Assembly: GCF_003315205.1 (NCBI RefSeq)
Contig: NZ_QNRR01000015.1
Coordinates: 62,001 to 126,000 of the forward strand
Direction: 5' to 3'
Length of the DNA: 64,000 nucleotides
Origin: Roseimicrobium gellanilyticum
GTDB taxonomy: Bacteria > Verrucomicrobiota > Verrucomicrobiia > Verrucomicrobiales > Verrucomicrobiaceae
The notes beneath the pieces were generated by a model, which saw only the letters and a program-made list of their open reading frames with translations, was not told the origin of the DNA and did no database searches. Each line of letters starts with the position of its first letter. The stretch's first letter is position 1. The position numbers and the translations under genes were made by a program. Of the stretch, positions 55,306 to 63,225 are shown piece by piece.

Positions 55306-55647
55306 ATGAAGACGAAACCGGAAGCGTGGATGAGGGACCCGTATGCGCCATCGCGCTTCAAGAGGTGGGTATGGCTGGGTGTGGTGGTGGTGATGGTGTA
55401 TCTCCTGAGTGTGCCGCCGATATCCATCTGTGTGACGACGGGATGGCCTCTCTCGATCGCGTACGCGAAGCGTGGGGCGAAGCCGGAGGGCTGGGTGAAG
55501 ACCTATCGGGTGCCGTATGAGTGGCTGGCGGGGAAGGCTTTTGCGAAGGGGGTGCTAAGAGGATATGAACGCTGGTGGCTGGATGTGATGATTCCGGTGA
55601 GGGAGGGAGGAAGGCGGCTGGGCGACGGAGGGTGGAATGCAAAATGA
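55306..55647 (+). CDS. Family B member 6
   Basis: 113 residues from MKTKPEAW; an ATG at 55249 would add 19 residues. Anchor VWLGVVVVMVYLLSVPPI; then KPEGWVKTYRVPYEWLAGKAF and YERWWLDV. The W-V-K-x-Y-R-V-P-x-x-W segment lines up with WLVVYVAPAEW of member 4. Next to member 5 on the same strand. Confidence 0.75.
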   Translation: MKTKPEAWMRDPYAPSRFKRWVWLGVVVVMVYLLSVPPISICVTTGWPLSIAYAKRGAKPEGWVKTYRVPYEWLAGKAFAKGVLRGYERWWLDVMIPVREGGRRLGDGGWNAK

Positions 55648-55848
55648 AAAGTGAACAATGAGAGACCGACCTGATTTCACTCTGTCATCTGCCTAACCCA
55701 GCCAGAATTCGATACTTCAAGAACGTTGAAGGTGTCCAGACCTCTGTACTGCAAGGGATGGCCTGGATGCGGCGGGATGAGGGCATGATGGTGGGGGGGG
55801 GAGAGAAGATTTTGTTGGACAGGGGAATTGGGGAGCTTAGAATGGGCA

Positions 55849-55861
55849 GGTACCAGAAAAC
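55849..55861 (+). promoter_or_regulatory. Conserved 13-mer GGTACCAGAAAAC (copy 1)
   Basis: GG-N-ACCAGAAAAC recurs at 62960-62972 and 63198-63210. Here it lies 18 bp before the ATG of the next gene. It is a candidate phage promoter or translation element. Confidence 0.45.
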
Positions 55862-55879
55862 ATGTTTTGACGTGTGACT

Positions 55880-56317
55880 ATGAGTGTTGATGGGTTTATC
55901 ACGATGCCTTCTTTCAGGCCGGATGGGAGCCTGGACAGGCTGAACCACGGTGGCGGGTCGAAGCTGCCGAAGACGATCCCGGGAGAGCCAACGAAGGTGC
56001 AGAAGTATCCGGACTTCTTCCGTGCGGTGCTCTTGATGGCGCACCAGAAGGCTGCGGGGGTGAAGAAGGTGGACCCGGAGTTGGGATATACCATTCCGTA
56101 TGGCCAGGGGAACTTGCAGGGCTCGAAGGGTGCAGGGCAGTCACCTGCGCAGCAGGCAGGCACCACGGCGGGAACAGGGATGTCCGGGCAGCGGACTGCG
56201 CCTGCGGCCACCTCTGCGGAAGGAGGTGCGATGGCGCCCAGGAAGAAGAGAACCCTGCTCTCGGGTGGTGGGGCTCTTTCGCAGCCGTACGGGTCCGATA
56301 CGATTCTGGGTGGATGA
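55880..56317 (+). CDS. Small phage structural-type protein (Gly/Ala-rich)
   Basis: 145 residues from ATG 55880; GTG 55874 is an alternative. N-terminal half mixed. The C-terminal part is low complexity (QSPAQQAGTTAGTG...APAATSAEGG) and ends KKRTLLSGGGALSQPYGSDTILGG-like: a basic patch, then T-L-L-x-G-G and a final L-G-G. Short proteins with this tail are often found near the portal gene of podoviruses. Role unknown. Confidence 0.65.
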   Translation: MSVDGFITMPSFRPDGSLDRLNHGGGSKLPKTIPGEPTKVQKYPDFFRAVLLMAHQKAAGVKKVDPELGYTIPYGQGNLQGSKGAGQSPAQQAGTTAGTGMSGQRTAPAATSAEGGAMAPRKKRTLLSGGGALSQPYGSDTILGG

Positions 56318-56365
56318 CCAAGGGTGATGGACAGGTATCGAAAAGAAAGGTGAGGCAGCAGGCTT

Positions 56366-56770
56366 ATGAGAATGATCGATGGATATGATTATACAAACTA
56401 TGCGAAGACGCAGCCGAATGGGAAGCTGACGCGGTATCACTTTGGCGGGGGCAGGAGCCAGGCACCGCCCCCACCGAAGCAGGAGCCAATCAAGATTCCG
56501 CCGATGCCGAAGATTCATCTTCCGCCTCCTCCGGCCCCGGCACCGTCTCCTCCCCCACCCCCGACGGCGACGAGTGCGGAGGTGGCGCAGGCGGATGAGC
56601 AGGCGCGCAAGGATATGAACCGGCGCAAGGGTCTGCGCAAGACGGTGCTGGCGGGTGAGACGGGTGGGTATGGATATGGGTCAGGATATGGATATGGCGG
56701 CAGTGCGTCCGGAAGTGTGCTGGGTGGTGGGACGCTGCTGGGTGGAAATCAAGGGGGTGGCGTCGTTTAG
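56366..56770 (+). CDS. Small phage structural-type protein (Pro-rich)
   Basis: 134 residues. A Pro-rich centre (PPPPAPAPSPPPPP) is followed by DEQARKDMNRRKGLRKTVLAG and a Gly/Tyr-rich end (GYGYGSGYGYGG...GGTLLGG). The basic RRKG-L-R-x-T-x-L-x-G then TLLGG pattern matches the previous gene, so the two may be related. Similar small proteins accompany podovirus head genes. Start MRMIDG. Confidence 0.68.
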   Translation: MRMIDGYDYTNYAKTQPNGKLTRYHFGGGRSQAPPPPKQEPIKIPPMPKIHLPPPPAPAPSPPPPPTATSAEVAQADEQARKDMNRRKGLRKTVLAGETGGYGYGSGYGYGGSASGSVLGGGTLLGGNQGGGVV

Positions 56771-57256
56771 GGAACCACTCATGGACACTAACGGGACGCT
56801 TATATGAGTGGTGGTGGGGTTGGCTCTGGAGTGGATGGGTGTGGTGGGGTGCAGTGAGTTCAACACAGAGACACGGAGACGCAGAGGAACTTCGGAGACT
56901 GAGGACTCGTGGGCGTTTCTTGGTGAGTGGGGTGTGGCAGCGTTGGGAACCGTCGATGTGAGGGTGGGTGAATCGAGAGGGCGTATGAGAGATTTTTCCG
57001 AGGGTATCAGGACAGAAGCGCTCCGTTCAAAGCGGTGTCGCGGCCTCAAGGGAGGCCTGTGCCACCGCACTCCAAGACGCATAGCGACCTGGTTCCTTGA
57101 GTGGCTGTGTTTCATGTCAGCCCCCTGCTTAAGCTCTTCCCTACTTTATGTTAGAATCAGAGGTGCAACGAGGGCTCGGGAGGATGTTCAGCGATGGGTG
57201 CTGAAGGGAGGCTGTTGGTGGACGGTGATGATTGAAACTTTTATCTGTTTTATCTG
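56771..57256. repeat. Gap with R11 copy 2 and R4 arm
   Basis: R11 at 56859-56904 and an R4 arm at 57019-57092 (CGGTGTCGCGGCCTCAAGGG, CACCGCACTCCAAGACGCAT). 486 bp lie between two phage genes and no gene is evident. Confidence 0.75.
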
Positions 57257-58948
57257 ATGAGAAGCGAGAAGGAGATTGTGGAAGAGTGTGTGGCGACGTA
57301 TGAGGCGCGGAAGAGTGCCCGGGCGCCATGGGATGCACAGTGGCAGGTCATTGCGGACTATTTCTGTCCGAGGAAGGCGAGCATCACGAACAGCAGTCAC
57401 CTGCCGGATGGGCAGAAGGAGGCGCAGATCTATGATGGGAGCGGGTACTATGCGCTGGATGTGGCGGTGAGGGGTCAGACGTCCGACATCATCCCGCATG
57501 ACCAGGTGTGGTTCTCCTTTGACCCGCCGCCGGGGATGGCGGGTGAGTTCCGGGTGCAGCAGTGGTGTCAGCAGGCAACGAGGCTGGTGAGACTCTACCT
57601 GAGCGCCTCGAAATTTTATCCACAGTCCTATGAGTTTGTGAGTGACCGGACGTGCTTTGGCACGGCGTGCCTGTACTCTGAGGAGAGTGATCTGGATCCG
57701 AATGTGCCGGTGGTGTTCCGGCATCATCGCATCGGCTCATACACGATGGCGGAGAATGCGGATGGGGTGGTGGATTCGCTGGATTTTGAGAGGCGCTTCA
57801 CGGCGCGGCAGCTGGTGGAGAAGTTTGGCCGGGAGGTGGCGAGTGCGAAGGTGCGGGAGTGCTTTGATGCGGGGCGCGGGAAGCAGGATACGCAATTCAC
57901 GGTGCTGCACTGTGTGTATCCACGCGCGGAGGCGGAGCGCATCCTGGGCAAGATGGATGGTCGGAACAAGCCGTATGCCTCGGTGTGGCTGGAACGGGAT
58001 GCGAAGCAACCCTTGCGTGTCTCTGGCTATGATGAGATGCCTTTCAGTGTGTCGCGATGGAGCACGTGGGAGGGGAATGAGGAGACGGCGCCGTATGGAT
58101 ATTCGCCGGCCTTTATGGCGCTGCCGGATATGCGTCAGCTGAATCTGCTGCAGAAGTGCCTGGATGTGCTGGCGGAGAAGAAGGCTAATCCCCCCTTGCT
58201 GATTCCGACGGGGTTCAAGGGAGATATTGACTATCGCGCGGGTGGGATCACGTGGTTCGACCCGGCGACGGGGGATGCGGCGAGGCCGCAGGCGTGGGGG
58301 ATGGAGGGTGACTATGGCCTGGGGGTGCAGCGCGCGGACCAGAAGCGGAGCCAGATTGAGGCCTTCTTCCAAGTGAACATGTGGCTGGCGATCTCGCGCA
58401 TGGAGAGGGCGAACATCACGGCGGAGGAGGTGCGGGCGCGTGTGGGTGAGCAGGCGAGGCAGTTCTCCGCGACGTATACGCTGCTGGTGACGGAGTGGCT
58501 GACGGCGCAGTTGATGCGCTTCTTCCGCATTCTGCTGCGGCGCGGGATTCTGCCGCCGCCGCCGCAGGAGATGGTGAGTGATGATGGGCGGGGGAATCTT
58601 TTCATCCCGGAGCCGCAGGTGCTCTTCTCTTCAAGAATCGCGCTGGCGCTGAAGGAGGCGGATAATACGGCGGTGGGGAGTGTGCTGAATCTGGCGGGGG
58701 CGATTGCGCAGATGGCGCCGGATGTGATGGATAACTTCAACCTGGATGAGATGATTCGCGGGAGTGCGCGGAATCGTGGATTGCCGCCGGAGTATCATCG
58801 GGACCCGGATGAGGTGGCGGCGATGCGTGCGGCGCGGGCGCAGGCGCAACAGCAGATGCAGCAGGCGGAGATGATGGAGCAGATGAGCCGGGCGGCGGCG
58901 AATGCGGGGAAGATTCCGAAGGATTCGCCGATGATGGGGCTGATGTGA
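57257..58948 (+). CDS. Phage head-tail connector (portal) protein, T7 gp8 type
   Basis: 563 residues. The N-terminus (W-D-x-x-W-x-x-I-A-D-Y-F-x-P-R) and the segment SDIIPHDQVWFSF follow the podovirus head-to-tail connector family. It forms the dodecameric portal at the capsid vertex. The C-terminal 45 residues are Ala/Gln/Met-rich (RAAR-AQAQQQMQQAEMMEQM), typical for the channel/barrel end. Length is within the family range. ATG preceded by TTTTATCTG, no Shine-Dalgarno motif. The next genes follow at unusually large distances. Confidence 0.93.
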   Translation: MRSEKEIVEECVATYEARKSARAPWDAQWQVIADYFCPRKASITNSSHLPDGQKEAQIYDGSGYYALDVAVRGQTSDIIPHDQVWFSFDPPPGMAGEFRVQQWCQQATRLVRLYLSASKFYPQSYEFVSDRTCFGTACLYSEESDLDPNVPVVFRHHRIGSYTMAENADGVVDSLDFERRFTARQLVEKFGREVASAKVRECFDAGRGKQDTQFTVLHCVYPRAEAERILGKMDGRNKPYASVWLERDAKQPLRVSGYDEMPFSVSRWSTWEGNEETAPYGYSPAFMALPDMRQLNLLQKCLDVLAEKKANPPLLIPTGFKGDIDYRAGGITWFDPATGDAARPQAWGMEGDYGLGVQRADQKRSQIEAFFQVNMWLAISRMERANITAEEVRARVGEQARQFSATYTLLVTEWLTAQLMRFFRILLRRGILPPPPQEMVSDDGRGNLFIPEPQVLFSSRIALALKEADNTAVGSVLNLAGAIAQMAPDVMDNFNLDEMIRGSARNRGLPPEYHRDPDEVAAMRAARAQAQQQMQQAEMMEQMSRAAANAGKIPKDSPMMGLM

Positions 58949-58949
58949 A

Positions 58950-58977
58950 TTTGAGATTTGAGATTTGAGATTTGAGA
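58950..58977. repeat. Heptamer tandem repeat (TTTGAGA), 4 units
   Basis: Right after the portal stop codon. Same AT-rich heptamer type that precedes family A starts. Confidence 0.85.
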
Positions 58978-59040
58978 TCTCAGATTTCGGAGGGCGGTGG
59001 GGTTGGTTCTGGAGTGGGTGGGTGTGGTTGGGTGCAGTGG

Positions 59041-59086
59041 GTTCAACGCGGAGACACAGAGACGCAGAGGAACTTCGGAGACTGAA
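59041..59086. repeat. R11 element, copy 3
   Basis: Same core as copy 1, and the same G/T-rich lead (GGGTGGGTGTGGTTGGGTGC). Between portal and the next gene. Confidence 0.85.
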
Positions 59087-59156
59087 CCGGAGGCTGAGGT
59101 TGATAGTTGATAGCCTGAGAGGGCTTGATGAGGGAGACTCTATCTTTTGATGTTTT

Positions 59157-59486
59157 ATGATGGATAATGGTATACCGGTTTTGGGGCAGGCGGAGTTGGC
59201 GGCAGAGGGGTTGAGAAGGAGGCAGGAGGAGGAAAGGGAGTTGGGGAAGATGTATGCGAGGGTGTTTGGGACGAAGGAGGGGCAGGCGGTGCTGAGGGAC
59301 CTTTGTGAACATTTTCCTCATACCCGGCCGAGGTTTGATGCGGTGGCGACGAAGGGGAATGCGGTGGCGGCGCTGATTGGGGGGATTCACTTCGATGGGT
59401 CGGCAGCGGTGGTGAGGTATGTGATGGAGAGGATGGAGTCGGCGAAGGGGAAGATGGAGGAGGCGCCGGTGGTGGTGGGGGCATAA
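59157..59486 (+). CDS. Bbp19-like phage protein
   Basis: 109 residues. MYARVFGTKEGQAVLRDLCEHF (about 31-52) matches the V-F-x-T-x-x-G-x-x-V-L-x-D-L signature of small phage proteins encoded beside the portal (Bbp19 type); exact role unknown. The start is MMDNGIP; either Met is possible. Confidence 0.7.
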   Translation: MMDNGIPVLGQAELAAEGLRRRQEEERELGKMYARVFGTKEGQAVLRDLCEHFPHTRPRFDAVATKGNAVAALIGGIHFDGSAAVVRYVMERMESAKGKMEEAPVVVGA

Positions 59487-59624
59487 GCGGTGCGGCGGTG
59501 ATCGAAGGGGAATGCAAAATGAGAAGTGAAAAATGAAAAACGCAAAGTGGGCCGGGGTTGATGCGGTGAGCGGTGAGACGGTGGTAGAGGCGACGACTAG
59601 CGGAGAGGATGTAATTTTTTTGAT

Positions 59625-59984
59625 ATGACGAAGGCTAAGATAATCACCAAGGGGAAGAAGAGGAAGGGTGTGGGCGGCGTGGCGAAGAGACCGGTAGATG
59701 GGCGTGCGGTGCAGGTGAGTCCAGAAGCTGTGGATGAGGTGGGTGTACTCCCCTGCCCTGTGCCGACGGACCCGGCGATGGGGGACAAGACGCCGGAGGT
59801 GATGGCATGGTATCGAGAGCATCGGCCGGAGGAGTTTAGGAGGAGATATGGGAATCGGGTTTGTCCGGAGGTGGATGATGTGGTGCGGTGTGGTGTGATG
59901 GGTGATGATGATGCGATGGGGCCGGTGTCGGATTTTGAGGATGATGAGGTGGTGGTGGTGAAGCCGAGGGTGATTATGGGGTGA
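59625..59984 (+). CDS. Hypothetical phage-region protein
   Basis: 119 residues. Basic N-terminus (TKAKIITKGKKRKGVGG), centre with AWYREHRPEEFRRRYG, acidic C-terminus (DDDAMGPVSDFEDDEVVVV). No family recognised. The centre resembles a short helical motif seen in capsid-assembly or virion proteins, but this is a guess. Confidence 0.6.
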   Translation: MTKAKIITKGKKRKGVGGVAKRPVDGRAVQVSPEAVDEVGVLPCPVPTDPAMGDKTPEVMAWYREHRPEEFRRRYGNRVCPEVDDVVRCGVMGDDDAMGPVSDFEDDEVVVVKPRVIMG

Positions 59985-60010
59985 AGGAGGGAGGGATAGA
60001 GGGGCAGCGG

Positions 60011-60106
60011 GTGCTGAGGTGCTGAGGTGCTGAGGTGCTGAGGTGCTGAGGTGCTGAGGTGCTGAGGTGCTGAGGTGCTGAGGTGCTGAGGTGCTGAGGT
60101 GCTGAG
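60011..60106. repeat. Octamer tandem repeat (GTGCTGAG), 12 units
   Basis: 96 bp, exact 8-bp period, between phage genes. Different period from the heptamers elsewhere. Confidence 0.96.
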
Positions 60107-60155
60107 GGGTTGTGGGGTTGTGGGCGGAGAGGATGGGTGTGGTTGTGTGCATTGG

Positions 60156-60202
60156 ATTCAACGCAGAGACACAGAGACGCAGAGGAACTTCGGAGACTGA
60201 GG
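60156..60202. repeat. R11 element, copy 4
   Basis: Identical core to copy 1. Preceded by GGATGGGTGTGGTTGTGTGC. Confidence 0.85.
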
Positions 60203-60716
60203 ATGAGGCGTTGGGAAGGTAGAGAGTATTGGGGTGCTTGGCGCTTTCCGCATGCCGGTTCCACGCCGCCTCCGCCCATCTGATTTGGAAGCCGGCGCAG
60301 CGGCTCCCCACCGGTTCATTGGTGTGCCGAGCGGTAGACCAGAGGGACGCCAGGCTGCCGCCGTATTGCGCGAGTTGATTCGCCAGGTCCATGGCTCCCT
60401 CCGCGCGTTCATCCATGAGCGGCAGGTGCTCGTCCTCCCAGGGGGTGCGAGCCTGATTTGCAGGATGTGACATGGTGTGAACAGCTCTCGGGGTGAGTGG
60501 TGAGAGGGTTTCAGAGGAGTGGGGTGATGGTGCGCGGTGGGGAACGGGGCGTCCCCCGTCCTTTGGCCTGTGGCGGTGCCTTGGGATGGGGATGTGTGGT
60601 GGGAGATGGTGAGTCTTGAGGCTGGCGGGAGGAATTCAGTTCAAGGTGGGCTTTGCGAATGCGAGGGACATTCTATTTTTTGATCACAAACCAAATAACC
60701 AACGAGTGATATTGAT

Positions 60717-61598
60717 ATGAGTGAAGATGCGACTGGCAGTGGGCAACAACAGCAGGATGGTTCGTTTGTGAACCATGGAAGTGGTGCGGGATGGAATGGT
60801 GGTGGTGGTGGCACTGCTGGAGTTTCGGGAGAGTGGGTGGTGGATGGGAAGTTTGCGCAGGGGCTTTCTGCCAAGTTGTCTGATGATTTGAAGCCTTATG
60901 CGGGATCCATCCGGAAGTTTGAGGGGACGCCGATTCAGGATGTGCTGCGATCGTATGGTGAGCTGGAGAAGAAGCTGGGGCAGCGGATGCAACCGCCGGG
61001 GCCGGAGGCGAGGCCGGAGGAGGTGGCGGCGTGGAGGAAGAATCTTGGGGTGCCGGAGAAGCCGGATGGCTATGGGATTGCGAGGCCGGAGGATGTGCCG
61101 GTGGAGCTCTGGAATGAGGAGATGGTGCGGGGCTTTACGGCGGTGGCGCACAAACATCACATCCCGGCAGCGGCGGCGCAGGAGCTGGTGCAGTGGTGGA
61201 ACGGGCAGCAGATGTCAGCGGTGTCGCGCTATCACACCGAGGCTGTGAATCATCGTGAGGCGCTGGTGCAGGGGCTGCAGAGTGAGTGGGGAGAACGGTA
61301 TGAGACGAATCTGCAGGGAGCGCAGCGGGTGGCGGCGATGGCGAGACTGGATGTGAATGACCCGGCGATTGGCGATAATCCGACGGTGATCCGTGCGCTG
61401 CATGCGATGGCGTCGCTGGTAAGCGAGGATCGCCAGGAGACGGGCGGGAGTGGTGCGCTGAGGCTCACGCGGCAGCAGCAGGCGGATGATATCCAGACGA
61501 ACAAGTCCAATCCGCTGTATGGGGACTATCACGGGGCGAATGGATCGGAGAGGCAGGCGATGGTGGCGGAGCAGATAAGGAGGCTGCGGATGGGGTAG
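60717..61598 (+). CDS. Probable phage capsid scaffolding protein
   Basis: 293 residues. The Gln/Gly/Ser-rich N-terminus leads to a helical middle (about 45-250) with W-R-K-N-L-G-V-P-x-K-P-D-G-Y, seen in podovirus assembly/scaffold proteins. LQSEWGERYETNLQGAQRVA follows, and the last 50 residues are polar with a basic end (IRRLRMG). It precedes the major capsid gene, as in T7-like gene order. Its role is to shape the prohead, by context and composition. ATG at 60717; no Shine-Dalgarno motif. Confidence 0.75.
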   Translation: MSEDATGSGQQQQDGSFVNHGSGAGWNGGGGGTAGVSGEWVVDGKFAQGLSAKLSDDLKPYAGSIRKFEGTPIQDVLRSYGELEKKLGQRMQPPGPEARPEEVAAWRKNLGVPEKPDGYGIARPEDVPVELWNEEMVRGFTAVAHKHHIPAAAAQELVQWWNGQQMSAVSRYHTEAVNHREALVQGLQSEWGERYETNLQGAQRVAAMARLDVNDPAIGDNPTVIRALHAMASLVSEDRQETGGSGALRLTRQQQADDIQTNKSNPLYGDYHGANGSERQAMVAEQIRRLRMG

Positions 61599-62014
61599 TT
61601 TCGGTGCGACGGTGCGACGGTGCGACGGTGAGCGTTGAGCGGCTTATGAAAGGGGACCGCTAATGGACGCCAACGGGCGCTGGGGGGAAGGGTCAGGGGT
61701 GGTTTGAGATGTTGGGAGGTGGCTTGAGGTCAACCACTCATGGAAGCTGATGGATATCCATGCCGTGAGTGCCGGATGTGGCGCAGGAAACCGTTGGAAG
61801 AGGTTGCTCCCCGGGGATGGGGGAACGGCTTGCCGTGCATCAGTTTCACACCACCTTCGCCTGCCTGCTCAGGAAACCGGCGCAGCGGTTCTCCACCGGT
61901 TCATTGGTGAGCGACATGATAGACTGTTGGAAGGCGACGAGGAACGGCAGAGGGCCAAGATCATCGGATGCACCAGTCTGAGGCCGGGATGTTGCCAGGG
62001 GATTGGTGTTGCCA
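61599..62014. other. Gap with a second copy of the TNEPV-CAGF coding block
   Basis: On the minus strand 61846-61918 encodes MSLTNEPVENRCAGFLSRQAK, similar to TNEPVGSRCAGFQIRWAE at about 60275-60330. The shared DNA core is GGCGCAGCGG, then CCACCGGTTCATTGGTG. It may be the end of a small gene or a repeat; no full gene is certain here. Confidence 0.5.
61603..61629. repeat. Octamer repeat (GGTGCGAC), about 3.4 units
   Basis: Just after the scaffold stop codon. Confidence 0.85.
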
Positions 62015-62488
62015 CTACCTGACAGGCAGGACGTGAATGGCGTGGGCGGCGCGGAAGAGAGCTGGTCTGTTGAAGTCGAAGATACCGGGGCTGACTTCGT
62101 CAAGGTAGTCCGTGGCGGCGGCGAAGATGAGGCGGAAAGAGACCTGGGGGAAGGTGGTATCCGGAAGCTCTGCGAGCGCGAGGTCCTCGGGGACGCCCTC
62201 AAGTACGATGGTCAAGAGAGCGACGGCGCGACGCATGAAGCTGATGAACACGTGCGGTCTTCCTGCATAGAGGCGCTCAGCGGCCTCGCCAAAGAGGGCG
62301 AGCTCTGTATCCGGCAGGGTGAAGGTCTCTCCTTCGAAGGTGTAGGTGTTGTCATACAGTCTGCCGAATCTAAGGACACGCGACCTCACGGCCTCGGGGT
62401 CGGGATGATCTGCGGCATAGCTGGCGTGCCGAAAGGTCTCCAGGAATTCCTTGGGGTTGAGAGGTAGGGTGACGCGGGTGGGCGACAT
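62015..62488 (-). CDS. Hypothetical 157-residue protein inside the phage block
   Basis: Runs against the head genes. MSPTRVTLPLNPKEFLETF start; VLRFGRLYDNTYTFEGETFTL, then a more hydrophobic helical part (FISFMRRAVALLTIVLEGV). I recognise no family. The position between scaffold and major capsid genes is unusual and suggests a moron or insertion. Confidence 0.68.
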   Translation of the reverse strand: MSPTRVTLPLNPKEFLETFRHASYAADHPDPEAVRSRVLRFGRLYDNTYTFEGETFTLPDTELALFGEAAERLYAGRPHVFISFMRRAVALLTIVLEGVPEDLALAELPDTTFPQVSFRLIFAAATDYLDEVSPGIFDFNRPALFRAAHAIHVLPVR

Positions 62489-63225
62489 GGGTGGCGCTGC
62501 AGGGGATGTGGCCTCGGCTGTGAAAGGGTATGCCGGGGGCGCTGGGATGGCAAGGTGGGTGTGAGTGAGGAATCAACCACTTCATCTGTGGCACGCATTT
62601 TGTGGAACACATACCTTCGGAAACGAGGGAGGGCGTGGACGCCCTGTACCACTTGGCTCGACGCTGGCATCGCCGTCGGGATGCGATGACTGTTCTCCCT
62701 TATCCGGTGGTATCAGTACGCTCAACCACCGGCTACAGGCTGTCATACCTCCGGCATGTGAGCTGCCCTGTCTGCGACAGGCGGCGGGCAGGATTTGAGT
62801 TCGGATGCTTGAAGGCGAGTGTGGTGTCACGCACGTTTCTTCAAGGCTCCGCACCCAGCATGCTGACTGCCGGCACTAAGGCTAGTGCCGTTCCCCGCGG
62901 GGGCATCTTTGTGGTGGAGCGACAGCGATGGGTATGTTTTCATGATTTTTGAGTTGCACGGGACCAGAAAACACGTTATGAGTGTGGGGTGCTGCTATTG
63001 AGCCGGGGCCATGAAGCTCTGACAACTTGGTGGCGGTGACTTTTTCTGCCTCATCCAGCAGCCAGCGGGTGCTGACAACTGCGAGTGACGGCTCCCTGAA
63101 TCTATACAGGAACTGGAATGTCTGTGTCCCCTTCCCTCCCCTGCCCCAGTGTGGCCGATGTGATGGCCTGATTGACGGTGGCGGGTGCGTGAGCAGCGGA
63201 ACCAGAAAACTCGCAAGATAACGAT
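62489..63225. repeat. Gap with R3 element and two regulatory-like 13-mers
   Basis: R3 at 62658-62770 (CCGGTGGTATCAGTACGCTC). Two copies of GG-N-ACCAGAAAAC (62960-62972 and 63198-63210). After the first comes a 7-codon frame beginning ATGAGTGTG, like the start of the gene at 55880. No credible gene otherwise. Confidence 0.65.
63198..63210 (+). promoter_or_regulatory. Conserved 13-mer GGAACCAGAAAAC before the capsid gene
   Basis: 15 bp before the capsid ATG; matches 55849-55861 and 62960-62972 with one variable base. Confidence 0.45.

Larger units (their letters stand above)
59985..60716. repeat. Gap with octamer array, R11 copy 4 and a possible minus-strand remnant
   Basis: 732 bp. GTGCTGAG octamers at 60011-60106; R11 at 60156-60202. 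From 60473 downward an open frame starting MSHPANQARTPWEDEHLP runs on the minus strand. Its first 75 or so residues have a plausible composition and contain TNEPVGSRCAGF, but it then reads through R11 and the octamers, so it may be a broken gene. Confidence 0.6.

Noticed and set aside
59043-60473. Long minus-strand frame of 476 residues
   Set aside because: Most of it is translated from R11 and the GTGCTGAG octamers; only the first 75 or so codons look possible.
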